From Pseudomonas nabeulensis (GTDB lineage: Bacteria; Pseudomonadota; Gammaproteobacteria; Pseudomonadales; Pseudomonadaceae): DNA of 64,000 bases. Shown here piece by piece: positions 51,347 through 60,009 of the stretch (position 1 is its first letter; each line of letters opens with the position of its first letter). The notes below the pieces were generated by a model. It did not search any database. It had not been told where the DNA came from and saw nothing but the letters and a program-made list of their open reading frames with translations. A program made the translations under genes and the position numbers. Location of the stretch: the NCBI RefSeq assembly GCF_004682045.1, contig NZ_QUZT01000009.1, forward strand, positions 62,001 through 126,000, in the 5' to 3' direction.

Positions 51347-51931
51347 ATGTTGCAACGCCTGTTGTTCGGTTTGATCACTGTGACCAGTTTGACCCTGGTT
51401 GGCTGCGCCAATAGCCCGCAACAACTGAGCCCGGAACCGAAACTCACCACCCAGTTGGCCCCGGTAGGTCATGGCCAGCCGGTATCGGTGCGTGTGGTTG
51501 ATGGCCGCCCGTCGCCGACCCTGGGTTCCCGCGGCGGCCTGTATCCGGAGACTGCGCTGGTGTCCGTGAACGCTCAGGATGTGCTGCCCAAGCTGCAAGC
51601 CCAGGCCGAAGCGGCTGTGCGCCTGCTGGGGTTCACCCCGGCCAACTCCCCAGGTGCGCCGCAGTTGACCATCACCCTGGCCGAGCTGAAATACCAGTCG
51701 CCCAAAGATGGCCTATACGTGACTGAAGCGTCCATCGGCGCGACCTTCAAGTCCGATGTCACTGCTGGCACCCGTCGCTACAGCGGTCGCTACGGCGCGT
51801 CCCTGAACCAGCGTTTCGGCATGTCGCCGAACCAGGAAACCAACACCAAGCTGGTCAGCGATGTATTGAGCGATGCCCTGACCCGTCTGTTCAAAGACCC
51901 AAGCATTGGTTCGTTGCTTAGCTCGCAATAA
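51347..51931 (+). CDS. YajG family lipoprotein
   Basis: A 194-residue lipoprotein. The signal peptide ends in LTLVGCANS, lipidated at Cys20. The mature part (VRVVDGRPSPTLGSRGG, TKLVSDVLSDALTRLFKDPSI) fits the YajG family, of unknown function at the outer membrane. GGAGAG precedes the ATG at 51347. A strong terminator follows. Confidence 0.88.
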   Translation: MLQRLLFGLITVTSLTLVGCANSPQQLSPEPKLTTQLAPVGHGQPVSVRVVDGRPSPTLGSRGGLYPETALVSVNAQDVLPKLQAQAEAAVRLLGFTPANSPGAPQLTITLAELKYQSPKDGLYVTEASIGATFKSDVTAGTRRYSGRYGASLNQRFGMSPNQETNTKLVSDVLSDALTRLFKDPSIGSLLSSQ

Positions 51932-51941
51932 CCGATCCTTT

Positions 51942-51977
51942 AAAAAACCGGGCCCAGCGATGGGTCCGGTTTTTTTT
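51942..51977 (+). terminator. Intrinsic terminator after yajG-like gene
   Basis: Stem AACCGGGCCCA / TGGGTCCGGTT (one G-U) with a GCGA loop, A-run before and T7 after. Because of the flanking A tract it can work on both strands, serving the converging minus-strand small gene too. Confidence 0.92.
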
Positions 51978-51988
51978 CGCCTGCAGTT

Positions 51989-52198
51989 TCAGGCGGCGGT
52001 GTCGATACAGAAATCCAGCAGGCTCACCCCCGTCAACAGATCGGCCTCCGGCAAGTCGGCATGCTGGTGGCCGCCAAGGGCGCAATACACCAGCCAGTGG
52101 CGGTCCTGGACGTTGAATGCGAGGCCGCCGACCAGTGCTTCCTGCTCGTCGCTTTGGGCTATCAGATACAGCCGATCCTGGTTGTGCGCGTGCAGCAT
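51989..52198 (-). CDS. Small protein of unknown function
   Basis: A 69-residue acidic protein (MLHAHNQDRLYLIAQSDEQE...). GGGAG is 6 nt before the ATG. A beta-strand pattern (GGLAFNVQDRHWLVYCALGG) suggests a small folded domain. No family recognised. It converges on the yajG-like gene across a bidirectional terminator. Confidence 0.65.
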   Translation of the reverse strand: MLHAHNQDRLYLIAQSDEQEALVGGLAFNVQDRHWLVYCALGGHQHADLPEADLLTGVSLLDFCIDTAA

Positions 52199-52381
52199 GA
52201 CAAGCTCCCGAACGTTCGAAGGGCAACAGAGTGGCTTGTTAAGGTGACGTTCAGGTGACGCCGTAAATTACTGGATACATTAGCCGTTATTGGGGGATGG
52301 AGCGTTTGCGGCGCTGGAAGCCACTATCGTTCAGGTTTGTATCTGAACTGATACCCGAACACTGTTTTATTGAGGTTTGCG

Positions 52382-52639
52382 ATGGCGCTGCCCGCACTGT
52401 TGACCAATGTTTTCGCGTTAGCCGTCGCCTGCCCAGGTGCGGCGCTGCTGTTTATCACCCGCCTGCGCGAACAGCGCGCGATGGCCGACCTGAGCGCGCA
52501 AAGCGAAGATCGCGCGATTGACCAGCCGATGTTGTTTCTGGATGTGCGCACCGAGCGGGCGCATCGCGTGGCTTATCGGGTGGGGTTCATTTGCCTGGGC
52601 TTGGCGTTGCTGACCTCTTGGATCAGTACCCATCTCTAA
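52382..52639 (+). CDS. Small membrane protein of unknown function
   Basis: An 85-residue protein with two hydrophobic segments (LLTNVFALAVACPGAALLFI and VGFICLGLALLTSWI) joined by a charged loop, so both termini are probably on the same side of the inner membrane. GAGG is 6 nt before ATG 52382. Unknown function; no clear operon partner. Confidence 0.7.
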   Translation: MALPALLTNVFALAVACPGAALLFITRLREQRAMADLSAQSEDRAIDQPMLFLDVRTERAHRVAYRVGFICLGLALLTSWISTHL

Positions 52640-52654
52640 AACACACCACAAAAC

Positions 52655-52688
52655 AACTGTGGGAGGGGGCTTGCCCCCTCCCACAGTT
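52655..52688. repeat. Single collapsed REP palindrome
   Basis: A perfect 16-bp inverted repeat (AACTGTGGGAGGGGGC and its complement) around a TT loop, with the REP core in one compact hairpin rather than a spaced pair. Flanked by AAA and TTTT between two converging genes, so it can act as a bidirectional terminator. Confidence 0.85.
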
Positions 52689-52699
52689 TTAATCGGTGA

Positions 52700-53866
52700 T
52701 TACAGCGGTATACCTGCTTTAACCCGATACTGATTACGCACCGGCGTCGCATACTGCACCACCAAGAACGGCCGATGCTCAGCCGGGCACTCATTCAAGC
52801 GCCGCTCCCACTCAGCCTTCGCCTTGGCCAACTCATCGGCCGGGAACACCTCGGCCGCCGTCGGTACCTGCAATTGCGGGTCGGCGTCGCTCCACTGGGC
52901 GTACGCCAGGTAATGCACCGGGAACAGGCGATAACCACCGAGAATCTGCCGGTCCATTTCCGTGGCCAGCGACTTGGTGTCTTCAAAGCGTTCGGTAATC
53001 GGCGGCGCGAAGTTCACGTGTACCCGGCCTTTGTAACCGGTAATGCCCAAGGCAATGCTCACATCGTCCTCGCCCGGTGCCTTGCTGTAGGTGCCGGTGG
53101 TGGCGCGGATGTATAGCTCACGGGCCTTGGCGGCGTCGCACGGGTCGTATTCATAGCTGATGGACACCGGCGTCAGGTTCAACGACTGGATCACCTCGGC
53201 AAACGGCTCTTCCTTGCGGCTGACGTGGAACATCTTGAGGATCGCCGACTCGGTGCGATCATCCCCATCCTTGGCGCGGCCTTCGGCCTGGGCGATCCAG
53301 ATCGACTGGCAGTCATTGCGGATCGAATGGTTGATGTAGGCCGACAGCAGGTTGAACGCTGCCATCTTTTCCTTTCGCCCGCTGATCGAGCGGTGCACGA
53401 TAAAGCTCTTGTTCAGGCGCATCAGGTCGCTGACAAACGGCTTTTGCAGCAGGTTGTCGCCAATGGCGATGCGCGGCGTCGGCAGGCCGGCGTGGTACAC
53501 GGCATAGTTGACGAACGCCGGGTCCATCACGATATCGCGGTGGTTGGCCAAAAACAGGTAGGCGGTGCCGGACTTGAGCTGCTCGACGCCGGTGTAGGTC
53601 ACGCCGTCGGTCGCGCGGTCGATGGTGTGGTCGACGTAGTACTCGACTTTGTCCTGCAGCGTGGCCACGGTGGTGACGCCGGCGAATTCACGGCGCAGCT
53701 TGCGGGCGATCATCGGCTTGAGCAGCCAGCCCAGGGCGCCGGCGAAGCGCGGGAAGCGGAAGTGGGTCAGGATGTCCAGAAAGGCCTTGTCACTGAACAG
53801 TCGGTCCAGTACTGCCGGGACTTCACTGTCGTTGTAAGGTCGGATGGTATCGAATTGGCCCATCAT
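52700..53866 (-). CDS. Glycerol-phosphate acyltransferase-like protein
   Basis: A 388-residue protein of the PlsC/LPLAT superfamily. The HxxxxD catalytic motif is in LFLANHRDIVMDPAF (about residue 114), and later IWIAQAEGRAKDGDDRT matches the substrate-binding EGRxKDG-type block. Longer than classical PlsC (about 250 residues) and with no clear membrane helix. Probably acyl transfer to lysophospholipid or a related acceptor; the exact substrate is unknown. Confidence 0.82.
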   Translation of the reverse strand: MMGQFDTIRPYNDSEVPAVLDRLFSDKAFLDILTHFRFPRFAGALGWLLKPMIARKLRREFAGVTTVATLQDKVEYYVDHTIDRATDGVTYTGVEQLKSGTAYLFLANHRDIVMDPAFVNYAVYHAGLPTPRIAIGDNLLQKPFVSDLMRLNKSFIVHRSISGRKEKMAAFNLLSAYINHSIRNDCQSIWIAQAEGRAKDGDDRTESAILKMFHVSRKEEPFAEVIQSLNLTPVSISYEYDPCDAAKARELYIRATTGTYSKAPGEDDVSIALGITGYKGRVHVNFAPPITERFEDTKSLATEMDRQILGGYRLFPVHYLAYAQWSDADPQLQVPTAAEVFPADELAKAKAEWERRLNECPAEHRPFLVVQYATPVRNQYRVKAGIPL

Positions 53867-53995
53867 GCTCTCTTGTTAGAAACGGCTAGGGTAAGTAAAG
53901 GAAATACCAGGGGTCGACCCGAGTAATGGGCTCGGTCGAAAATAGCCCTGTCAATAGACCGGCGATTATACGCACAAGTCACCTTGGAGGCTGCG

Positions 53996-54178
53996 ATGCT
54001 GGAAACCGCGACATACGATTGCCCTTATTGTGGTGAGGAAGTCGAGACCACCGTGGATTTGTCAGGTGGCGATCAGACCTACATTGAAGACTGCCAGGTG
54101 TGCTGCCGGCCAATCGTGTTCGATCTTCAGGTCCATGGGGAAGAATGGATGCTTGAAACCCGTAGTGAAAACGAATAA
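53996..54178 (+). CDS. CPXCG-motif zinc-ribbon protein
   Basis: A 60-residue protein with paired cysteines CPYCG and CQVCC, forming a small zinc ribbon. Known as CPXCG motif-containing cysteine-rich protein; role unknown. GGAG lies 6 nt before ATG 53996. Followed 11 bp later by the DUF2007 gene, likely one transcript. Confidence 0.85.
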   Translation: MLETATYDCPYCGEEVETTVDLSGGDQTYIEDCQVCCRPIVFDLQVHGEEWMLETRSENE

Positions 54179-54189
54179 CGGGGATATCC

Positions 54190-54450
54190 ATGCAGAGAAT
54201 CTACGAACCGGAGAACCTGATGGAAGGCGAATTGCTGCAACAGATGCTCGCCAGTGAGGGCATCGAGGCGCATCTGGTGGGGCGCCATTTGCTCGGCGGC
54301 ACCGGCGAACTGCCGATCTTTGGCCTGCTTGGCCTTGAGGTGGACAACGACCGCGCCGCTGACGCCCGCGAGCTGATCACCGCCTATATCGGCGCGCAGC
54401 CCATGCCGGGGGATGAACCTGACAGCTTCCCTGACGTGCTGGTCTGTTAG
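54190..54450 (+). CDS. DUF2007 family protein
   Basis: An 86-residue protein with a ferredoxin-like DUF2007 fold pattern (RIYEPENLMEGELLQQMLASEGIEAHLVG...LEVDNDRAADAREL). The family is described as putative signal-transducing, without a proven role. GGGGATATCC precedes the ATG. Same strand as the zinc-ribbon and YedK-like genes. Confidence 0.85.
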   Translation: MQRIYEPENLMEGELLQQMLASEGIEAHLVGRHLLGGTGELPIFGLLGLEVDNDRAADARELITAYIGAQPMPGDEPDSFPDVLVC

Positions 54451-54486
54451 GCTGTCGGTCGGTTTACCCAAGAGTCGTGTTGCCCC

Positions 54487-55107
54487 ATGTGTGGACGTTA
54501 TGCCCTGTTTCGCTGGAACCCCGCTTTTGCTGCCTTGCCGGGCTTCCCGGCCGACCAGCAGGCCCAGTGGAACATCTCCCCGAATGATTCGGTGCTGATC
54601 CAGCGCGCCAGCGACGGCCAGCGCACCCTGGCCCGCGCCCGCTGGGGGCTGACGCCGCCCTGGCTGACCGACCTTTCCCGCACGCCTGCCCATGCCCGAG
54701 CCGAGACCCTGGCCGAGCAACCGATGTTTCGTGAGGCATTTCGCCTGCGCCGCTGCCTGCTGCCCGCCAACGGGTTCTATGAGTGGCGCGGCACCCAGCG
54801 TAAACGTCCGTACTGGCTGACGCCGGGGGAGGGCTCTACGCTGTTTTTTGCGGCGATCTGGGAAGCGTATCCGGTGCAGGAGCAGGTGTGGCTGAGTACG
54901 GCAGTGGTGACCCAACCCGCTCAGAACCAGCGACGTCCATTGATTCTGGATGCAGCGGGGCAGGAGGCCTGGCTCAACCCCGACACGCCATTGCACGTTC
55001 TTCAGGCGCTGCTGGCCAGCGAGCCGACCGCGTTGCGCGAGCGGGTACTGGCCAATATGGTCAATGATCCCAAGCTCAACGGGCCGGAATGCCTGACGCC
55101 TGCGTAA
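54487..55107 (+). CDS. YedK/HMCES-like SOS response-associated peptidase
   Basis: A 206-residue SRAP-domain protein, whose relatives crosslink covalently through Cys2 to abasic sites in single-stranded DNA. Cys2 (MCGRYALF) and Glu99 (NGFYEW) are present. Compared with E. coli YedK as I remember it, the NARAET asparagine is His69 here (HARAET), and the HDRMP histidine is Asn147 (NQRRP). That exchange is unusual and may alter chemistry. Follows DUF2007 by 36 bp. Confidence 0.85.
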   Translation: MCGRYALFRWNPAFAALPGFPADQQAQWNISPNDSVLIQRASDGQRTLARARWGLTPPWLTDLSRTPAHARAETLAEQPMFREAFRLRRCLLPANGFYEWRGTQRKRPYWLTPGEGSTLFFAAIWEAYPVQEQVWLSTAVVTQPAQNQRRPLILDAAGQEAWLNPDTPLHVLQALLASEPTALRERVLANMVNDPKLNGPECLTPA

Positions 55108-55214
55108 GTAGCGCGTGAGATGTATCTGAAAATCATGAGTTACACGTCTGTTGTATCTGGCGCCGATACACATGACCGCCTAGGATACGCGCCATGTTTT
55201 CAGGGAGCGTAAGT

Positions 55215-56033
55215 ATGAAGAAATCATTGGCGGTAAGTGTATTGACTACAGCGTTGCTGCTGGCCGGGTGCCAGTCGGTCAACACCACCAGCGGCGGTGC
55301 CGTGGGGGTTGAGCGCAAGCAATACATGTTCAGCATGCTGTCGAGTCAGGAAGTCGACCAGATGTATGCCCAGTCCTACCAGCAGACCCTGGGTGAAGCC
55401 AGTGGCAAAGGTTTGGTGGACAAGACCAGCGCCAACGCCAAGCGCGTGCAGGCCATTGCCAACCGCTTGATCGCCCAGGCGCCGACCTTCCGTGCAGATG
55501 CTGCGCAGTGGAAGTGGGAAGTGAACCTGATCAAGAGCGACGAGATGAACGCCAACTGCGGGCCTGGCGGCAAGATCTTCGTGTACAGCGCGTTGATCGA
55601 CAACCTCAAGCTCACCGATGACGAATTGGCTGCAGTGATGGGGCATGAAATCGCCCATGCCTTGCGTGAGCATGGTCGCGAGGCCATGTCCAAGGCCTAC
55701 GGGATCGAGATGGCCAAACAGGGCGCCGGTGCATTGTTCGGTCTGGGCCAGGACAGCCTGGCGCTGGCCGATACGGTGGCCAACTACGGCATGACCTTGC
55801 CCAACAGTCGCAGCAATGAAAACGAAGCGGACCTGATCGGGTTGGAGTTGTCGGCCCGTGCCGGTTACAACCCGAATGCGGCCATTACGCTGTGGAACAA
55901 AATGGCCAAGGCTTCGGAAGGCGCACCGCCGGAATTCATGAGCACTCACCCGGCGTCGGACAGCCGGATTGCGTCGTTGCAGGCGGCGATTCCGAAGGTG
56001 ATGCCGCTTTACCAGCAGGCCAAGAAGTCCTGA
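55215..56033 (+). CDS. M48 family metallopeptidase, lipoprotein
   Basis: A 272-residue LoiP/BepA-type protease. The signal peptide ends LLLAGCQSV (lipidated Cys19). Zinc site HEIAHALREH (about residue 143) and third ligand in NENEADLIGLE. Probably acts on outer-membrane proteins in the periplasm. GGGAG precedes ATG 55215; the upstream ATG at 55194 would spoil the lipoprotein signal. Confidence 0.92.
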   Translation: MKKSLAVSVLTTALLLAGCQSVNTTSGGAVGVERKQYMFSMLSSQEVDQMYAQSYQQTLGEASGKGLVDKTSANAKRVQAIANRLIAQAPTFRADAAQWKWEVNLIKSDEMNANCGPGGKIFVYSALIDNLKLTDDELAAVMGHEIAHALREHGREAMSKAYGIEMAKQGAGALFGLGQDSLALADTVANYGMTLPNSRSNENEADLIGLELSARAGYNPNAAITLWNKMAKASEGAPPEFMSTHPASDSRIASLQAAIPKVMPLYQQAKKS

Positions 56034-56058
56034 TCTTCCCGGCAGTGTGAAGATCCAA

Positions 56059-56165
56059 ATGTGGGAGGGGGCTTGCCCCCGATAGCAGTGTGTCATTTAG
56101 CAAGTCTGTTGCTGATGCACCGCTATCGGGGGCAAGTCGAATCGTCGCACCGCCCCTCCCACATT
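56059..56165. repeat. REPIN with 16-nt interruption in right arm
   Basis: Normal left REP; the right REP carries TCGAATCGTCGCACCG at about 56137-56152, identical in sequence and position to the REPIN at 44.4 kb. Spacers of the two elements differ, so they are not simply a duplicated segment. Confidence 0.9.
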
Positions 56166-56190
56166 TGATTGTGTTTACAGGTTTAGATAC

Positions 56191-56775
56191 TCAGATCCAA
56201 CCGCTGCTCTGCATGGCTTTGTACACCGCCACTACCGCCAACACAAAAAACGCCGTAGCCGCCAACCGGCGAATCAACGTCAACGGCAGTTTCTCCGCCG
56301 CAAAATTCCCCGCCAGTACCACCGGCACGTTGGCAATCAGCATGCCCAGGGTGGTGCCGATAATCACCAGCCACAGCTCCGGATACTGCGCCGCCAGCAT
56401 CACCGTGGCGATCTGGGTCTTGTCACCGATTTCCGCCAGGAAGAACGCAATCAGCGTGGTCAGGAACGGCCCGAACTTGCGCGTGGTACTGGCTTCGTCG
56501 TCGTCGAGTTTGTCCGGCACCAAGGTCCACAGTGCGGTGGCGCAGAAGCTCGCCGCGAGAATCCAGTGCAGCACCGCATCCGAGAAGAAGCTGCCGAACC
56601 ACGCCCCCACGGCGCCAGCCGCCGCATGGTTGGCCAGAGTCGCGGCGACGATGCCGGCGATGATTGGCCAGGGCTTGCGGAAGCGTGCAGCGAGAATGAG
56701 CGCGAGCAGTTGCGTCTTGTCGCCGATTTCGGCCAAGGCAACGATTGCGGTAGGTACGAGTAGTGAATCCAGCAT
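56191..56775 (-). CDS. GDT1/UPF0016 family manganese exporter
   Basis: A 194-residue inner-membrane protein with six hydrophobic helices in two repeats, each with the ExGDKT hallmark: LAEIGDKTQLLAL (about residue 14) and LAEIGDKTQIATV (about 112). The family exports Mn2+ (or Ca2+). I use ATG 56775; the frame is open far upstream, but that part is the riboswitch leader. Regulated by the preceding yybP-ykoY element. Confidence 0.92.
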   Translation of the reverse strand: MLDSLLVPTAIVALAEIGDKTQLLALILAARFRKPWPIIAGIVAATLANHAAAGAVGAWFGSFFSDAVLHWILAASFCATALWTLVPDKLDDDEASTTRKFGPFLTTLIAFFLAEIGDKTQIATVMLAAQYPELWLVIIGTTLGMLIANVPVVLAGNFAAEKLPLTLIRRLAATAFFVLAVVAVYKAMQSSGWI

Positions 56776-56799
56776 CAGGTAAGTTTCCAGGGGCGGGTC

Positions 56800-56985
56800 G
56801 ACACGGCTATGACACGTACAGCCTTCCCGCCCCGGGTAAGGTGTGCGTGTCATAGGTCTTGTCAAACCCCGGTCCGTCTGTGCGGACACCTGGGTCGCAT
56901 ACGCCATGGTCTGCTGACCAAGTATGTTGACGTATGCCGGACGAGCGTGGCGCTCGTGGGAGACTACTCCCCTAGGACGGAGCGG
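56800..56985 (-). ncRNA. yybP-ykoY manganese riboswitch
   Basis: On the minus strand the conserved blocks occur in order: GGGGAGTAG (56964-56972), GTCAACATAC (56922-56931), GACAAGACC (56855-56863) and GGAAGGCT (56820-56827). A TATGACACG / CGTGTCATA helix encloses the last block. Just before the start codon, CCCGCCCC can pair with GGGGCGGG inside the element, a possible switch near the ribosome site. It lies directly upstream of the GDT1-family gene, a known target class. Boundaries are approximate. Confidence 0.88.
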
Positions 56986-57035
56986 ATTCTGCCTAGGCAA
57001 ACTCCATTCGGCAAGCCTTCTTTTTCAAACGCCCG

Positions 57036-58034
57036 TCAGCCTCGCTTGGCGCGGTAGATGCGAAAACCATTGCCTTCGGCCTTGATGGCGCACACGCCCA
57101 GATGCTCTTCGATCAACGGTTGGTACTTCAGGAAGCTGTTGGCGACCAGGCGCAGTTCGCCACCTTTTGCCAGGTGTTTCGCGGCTTTTCGCAGCAGGTT
57201 CTCGGTGGCGAAATAATCGGTGTGCACGCCCACATGGAACGGTGGGTTACTCAAAATCGCGTTCAAACCCATCGGTGCTGCGTCGATGCCATCACCGGTC
57301 AATACCTCCGCTTCCAGACCGTTGGCAGTCAGGGTCAGGCGGCTGCTGGCGGCAGCAAAGGCGTCCACGTCGAGCATCGTCACAGTGTTGTGCGGATAGC
57401 GACGTTTTACCGCAGCCCCGAGCACGCCGGCGCCGCAGCCAAAGTCCAGCAAGTGACCGCTCGGGAGCTTGTCGAGATGCTCCAACAGCAGTTCGGTGCC
57501 ACGGTCCAGGCGACCATGGCTGAACACGCCCGGCAGGCTGACCACTTTGAGTGGCCCTTCGGCCAGCGGCACCTCGAAGACCTGCGCGAGACTTTCCAGT
57601 TCGACCGCTTGCGGGGCGTTGGCCACGGTGACCTGCCACAGCTGGCAATGCCGTGCGCTGTCGAGCTTGCGCGGCTTGCCGAACGGGAGCAGCTGCTTGG
57701 CGGCGCTTTCGATACCGGCTTTTTTCTCACCCACCAGGAACAGCTCGGCGCCGGGCAGGCGTGCGGCCACGGCGTTGAGCAAGTAATCAGTGAGGTCTTT
57801 GGACTTGGGCAGGAAGATCACCGCTGCATCAAACCCGCGCTCCGGCACGTTCACGCCGAACTGGCTGCGCTCGGCGAAGCGTGCATCCAGCGCCGCCTGG
57901 TCGCCGGCATGCCAGCACCAGCCGTGGGCGTTGGGCAAGCGGCCCAGCAGGTCGTCGGCAGGCAAACCTACCAGCAGCAGGTTGCCTTGAAAAAGTTCGG
58001 CCTGACGAAGCAGTACTTCACTGCGCGGATCCAT
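57036..58034 (-). CDS. rsmC: 16S rRNA (guanine-1207-N2) methyltransferase RsmC
   Basis: A 332-residue protein with two tandem methyltransferase-like domains. The C-terminal one has the SAM loop [15 protein letters not shown] (about residue 195) and catalytic NPPFHVG (about 261). Length and two-domain layout favour RsmC; the related RlmG modifies 23S rRNA and cannot be wholly excluded. It is read toward the riboswitch of the next gene. Confidence 0.88.
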   Translation of the reverse strand: MDPRSEVLLRQAELFQGNLLLVGLPADDLLGRLPNAHGWCWHAGDQAALDARFAERSQFGVNVPERGFDAAVIFLPKSKDLTDYLLNAVAARLPGAELFLVGEKKAGIESAAKQLLPFGKPRKLDSARHCQLWQVTVANAPQAVELESLAQVFEVPLAEGPLKVVSLPGVFSHGRLDRGTELLLEHLDKLPSGHLLDFGCGAGVLGAAVKRRYPHNTVTMLDVDAFAAASSRLTLTANGLEAEVLTGDGIDAAPMGLNAILSNPPFHVGVHTDYFATENLLRKAAKHLAKGGELRLVANSFLKYQPLIEEHLGVCAIKAEGNGFRIYRAKRG

Positions 58035-58065
58035 GGTCTGCTCCTTGAAAAAGGGGCGCAGTTTA

Positions 58066-59034
58066 TCAACTCACGACACGCTGCGGTGTGCCGCTGAAAA
58101 AGCCCCGGGCGTTTTCCGTCAGTTGGCCGACGATGCGTTGGCGCGCTTCGCGACTGCCCCAGGCGTTGTGGGGGGTGACGATCAATCGAGGGATGTCGCC
58201 GGCCAGCAGCGGATTGCCATTGACCGGCGGCTCCACGCTCAGCACATCGGTCGCAGCGCCGCCCAGGTGGCCATTGCGCAGGGCATCCGCCAAGGCTTGC
58301 TCGTTGATCAGACCACCGCGTGCCGTGTTGACCACAAAAGCTCCCGGCTTGAGCAGCGCCAGTTCGCGAGCGCCGATAAAGTCGCGGGTGTGTTCGTTGA
58401 GCGGGCAGTGCAAGGTCAGGGCATCGACTTGGGTGAGCAATTCATCCAACGGGATGCGGTCGGCACGGGCAGGGCGGCCGGGGATCGCTCCCAGTAACAC
58501 GCGCATGCCGAACGCCTCGGCCAGGCGCGCTACGGCGCCGCCCAGTTCACCGTGACCGAGCAGGCCGAGGGTCTTGCCTTCCAGTTCGACGATGGGGTGG
58601 TCCAGCAGGCAGAACTGTTTGGCCTCCTGCCATTTGCCCGCGCTGACGTCCCGTTGATAGTCCTTCAGGCGCGTCGCCAGGTTGAGCAACAACATGATCG
58701 TGTGCTGCGCCACCGATGGCGTGCCGTAGCCCTGGCAGTTGCTGACTGTGATGCCGTGGGCGCGGGCGGCTTGCAGATCGACGTTGTTGGTGCCGGTGGC
58801 CGACACCAGGATCAACTTGAGTTCCGGGCAGGCCGCCAGGGTTTCGGCATTGAGCGGGATCTTGTTGCTGATGGCCACCTGGGCGCCTTGCAGGCGTTCG
58901 ATCACGTTGTGGGGTGTTGTGTCCGAAAACAACTGCAACTCGCTGAAGCTGTTGCGCAGCTCGCTGAGGTCGAGGTCTCCCAGGTCCAGGGAGGGGTGAT
59001 CGAGGAAGACCGCGCGGCGATTGTTCGTCATCAA
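58066..59034 (-). CDS. D-2-hydroxyacid dehydrogenase (glycerate dehydrogenase-like)
   Basis: A 322-residue NAD-dependent dehydrogenase. The Rossmann loop is [13 protein letters not shown] (about residue 152). Catalytic Arg (NTARGGLI), Glu (VLSVEPP) and His (VTPHNAWGS) are present. Closest in feel to HprA-type hydroxypyruvate/glyoxylate reductases; substrate not certain. Lies 31 bp upstream of rsmC on the same strand. Confidence 0.85.
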   Translation of the reverse strand: MMTNNRRAVFLDHPSLDLGDLDLSELRNSFSELQLFSDTTPHNVIERLQGAQVAISNKIPLNAETLAACPELKLILVSATGTNNVDLQAARAHGITVSNCQGYGTPSVAQHTIMLLLNLATRLKDYQRDVSAGKWQEAKQFCLLDHPIVELEGKTLGLLGHGELGGAVARLAEAFGMRVLLGAIPGRPARADRIPLDELLTQVDALTLHCPLNEHTRDFIGARELALLKPGAFVVNTARGGLINEQALADALRNGHLGGAATDVLSVEPPVNGNPLLAGDIPRLIVTPHNAWGSREARQRIVGQLTENARGFFSGTPQRVVS

Positions 59035-59116
59035 CTGTACCTTTTGCGACAGGGTTCGAAGGCGTAATCTGCCGAGCCTATCAGATGAAATAATCAGTTA
59101 CTCAATTGGAGTGAGC

Positions 59117-59749
59117 ATGTACCTCGCCGAGTTTTTGACCGTAGCCTTGATCCACTTGTTGGCAGTGGCCAGCCCCGGCCCGGATTTTGCCGTGGTGGTG
59201 CGCGAAAGTGTTACCCATGGCCGTCGCGCCGGGACGTGGACCGCACTGGGCGTGGGCTCGGCGATTTTCTTGCACGTGGGCTATTCGTTGCTGGGGATTG
59301 GCTTGATCGTGTCCCAGTCCATCGTGCTGTTCAACGCGTTGAAATGGGCGGCAGCAGCGTACTTGCTATACATCGGCTTCAAGGCCCTGCGTGCGCAGCC
59401 GGCCAAGCCTGTCGCGGAAGGCGAGTTGCACCGCGAAGCTGGCGAACGCACGCCACGCGGGGCGTTTACCGCAGGCTTCGTGACCAATGGGTTGAATCCC
59501 AAGGCGACGCTGTTCTTTCTCTCGCTGTTTACCGTGGTGATCAACCCGCATACGCCGCTGGCGATCCAGGCCGGTTACGGCGTGTACCTGGCGGTGGCGA
59601 CGGCGGTGTGGTTTTGTCTGGTGGCCATGTTGTTCAGCCAGCAGCGCGTGCGTGCCGGGTTTGCGCGGATGGGGCATTGGTTTGATCGGACGATGGGGGC
59701 GGTGTTGATTGCGATTGGGGTGAAGCTGGCGTTTACCAGCATGAAGTAA
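59117..59749 (+). CDS. LysE/RhtB family amino-acid exporter
   Basis: A 210-residue membrane protein with about six helices. The N-terminal ASPGPDFAVVVRESVTHGRRAG and the FTAGFVTNGLNPKATLFF segment are the family signature. Probably exports an amino acid or homoserine-lactone-like compound. GGAG lies 8 nt before ATG 59117. Divergent from the dehydrogenase gene. Confidence 0.88.
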   Translation: MYLAEFLTVALIHLLAVASPGPDFAVVVRESVTHGRRAGTWTALGVGSAIFLHVGYSLLGIGLIVSQSIVLFNALKWAAAAYLLYIGFKALRAQPAKPVAEGELHREAGERTPRGAFTAGFVTNGLNPKATLFFLSLFTVVINPHTPLAIQAGYGVYLAVATAVWFCLVAMLFSQQRVRAGFARMGHWFDRTMGAVLIAIGVKLAFTSMK

Positions 59750-59770
59750 AACTTGAGTGAACACTGTTCA

Positions 59771-59864
59771 AATGTGGGAGGGGGCTTGCCCCCGATAGCG
59801 GTGTGTCAGCTACCGATCAGTTGGCTGATCCACTGCAATCGGGGGCAAGCCCCCTCCCACATTG
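59771..59864. repeat. REPIN (paired inverted REP elements)
   Basis: Standard left and right REPs with intact cores and a spacer containing a partial inverted repeat. Between the LysE gene and the CoA ligase gene. Confidence 0.92.
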
Positions 59865-60009
59865 GATCTCCACAAGGCTCTGGTGATGGCTCAGGGCTAG
59901 CACTTAACCACCTCTGCAAATCATTCCTTTGGCTGATTTGGCTGAAACCCAAGCGCTCTACAGTGCAAGTCTTTCAGCCAAGACCGTGCAGTCATAAAAA
60001 GGGATTCCT

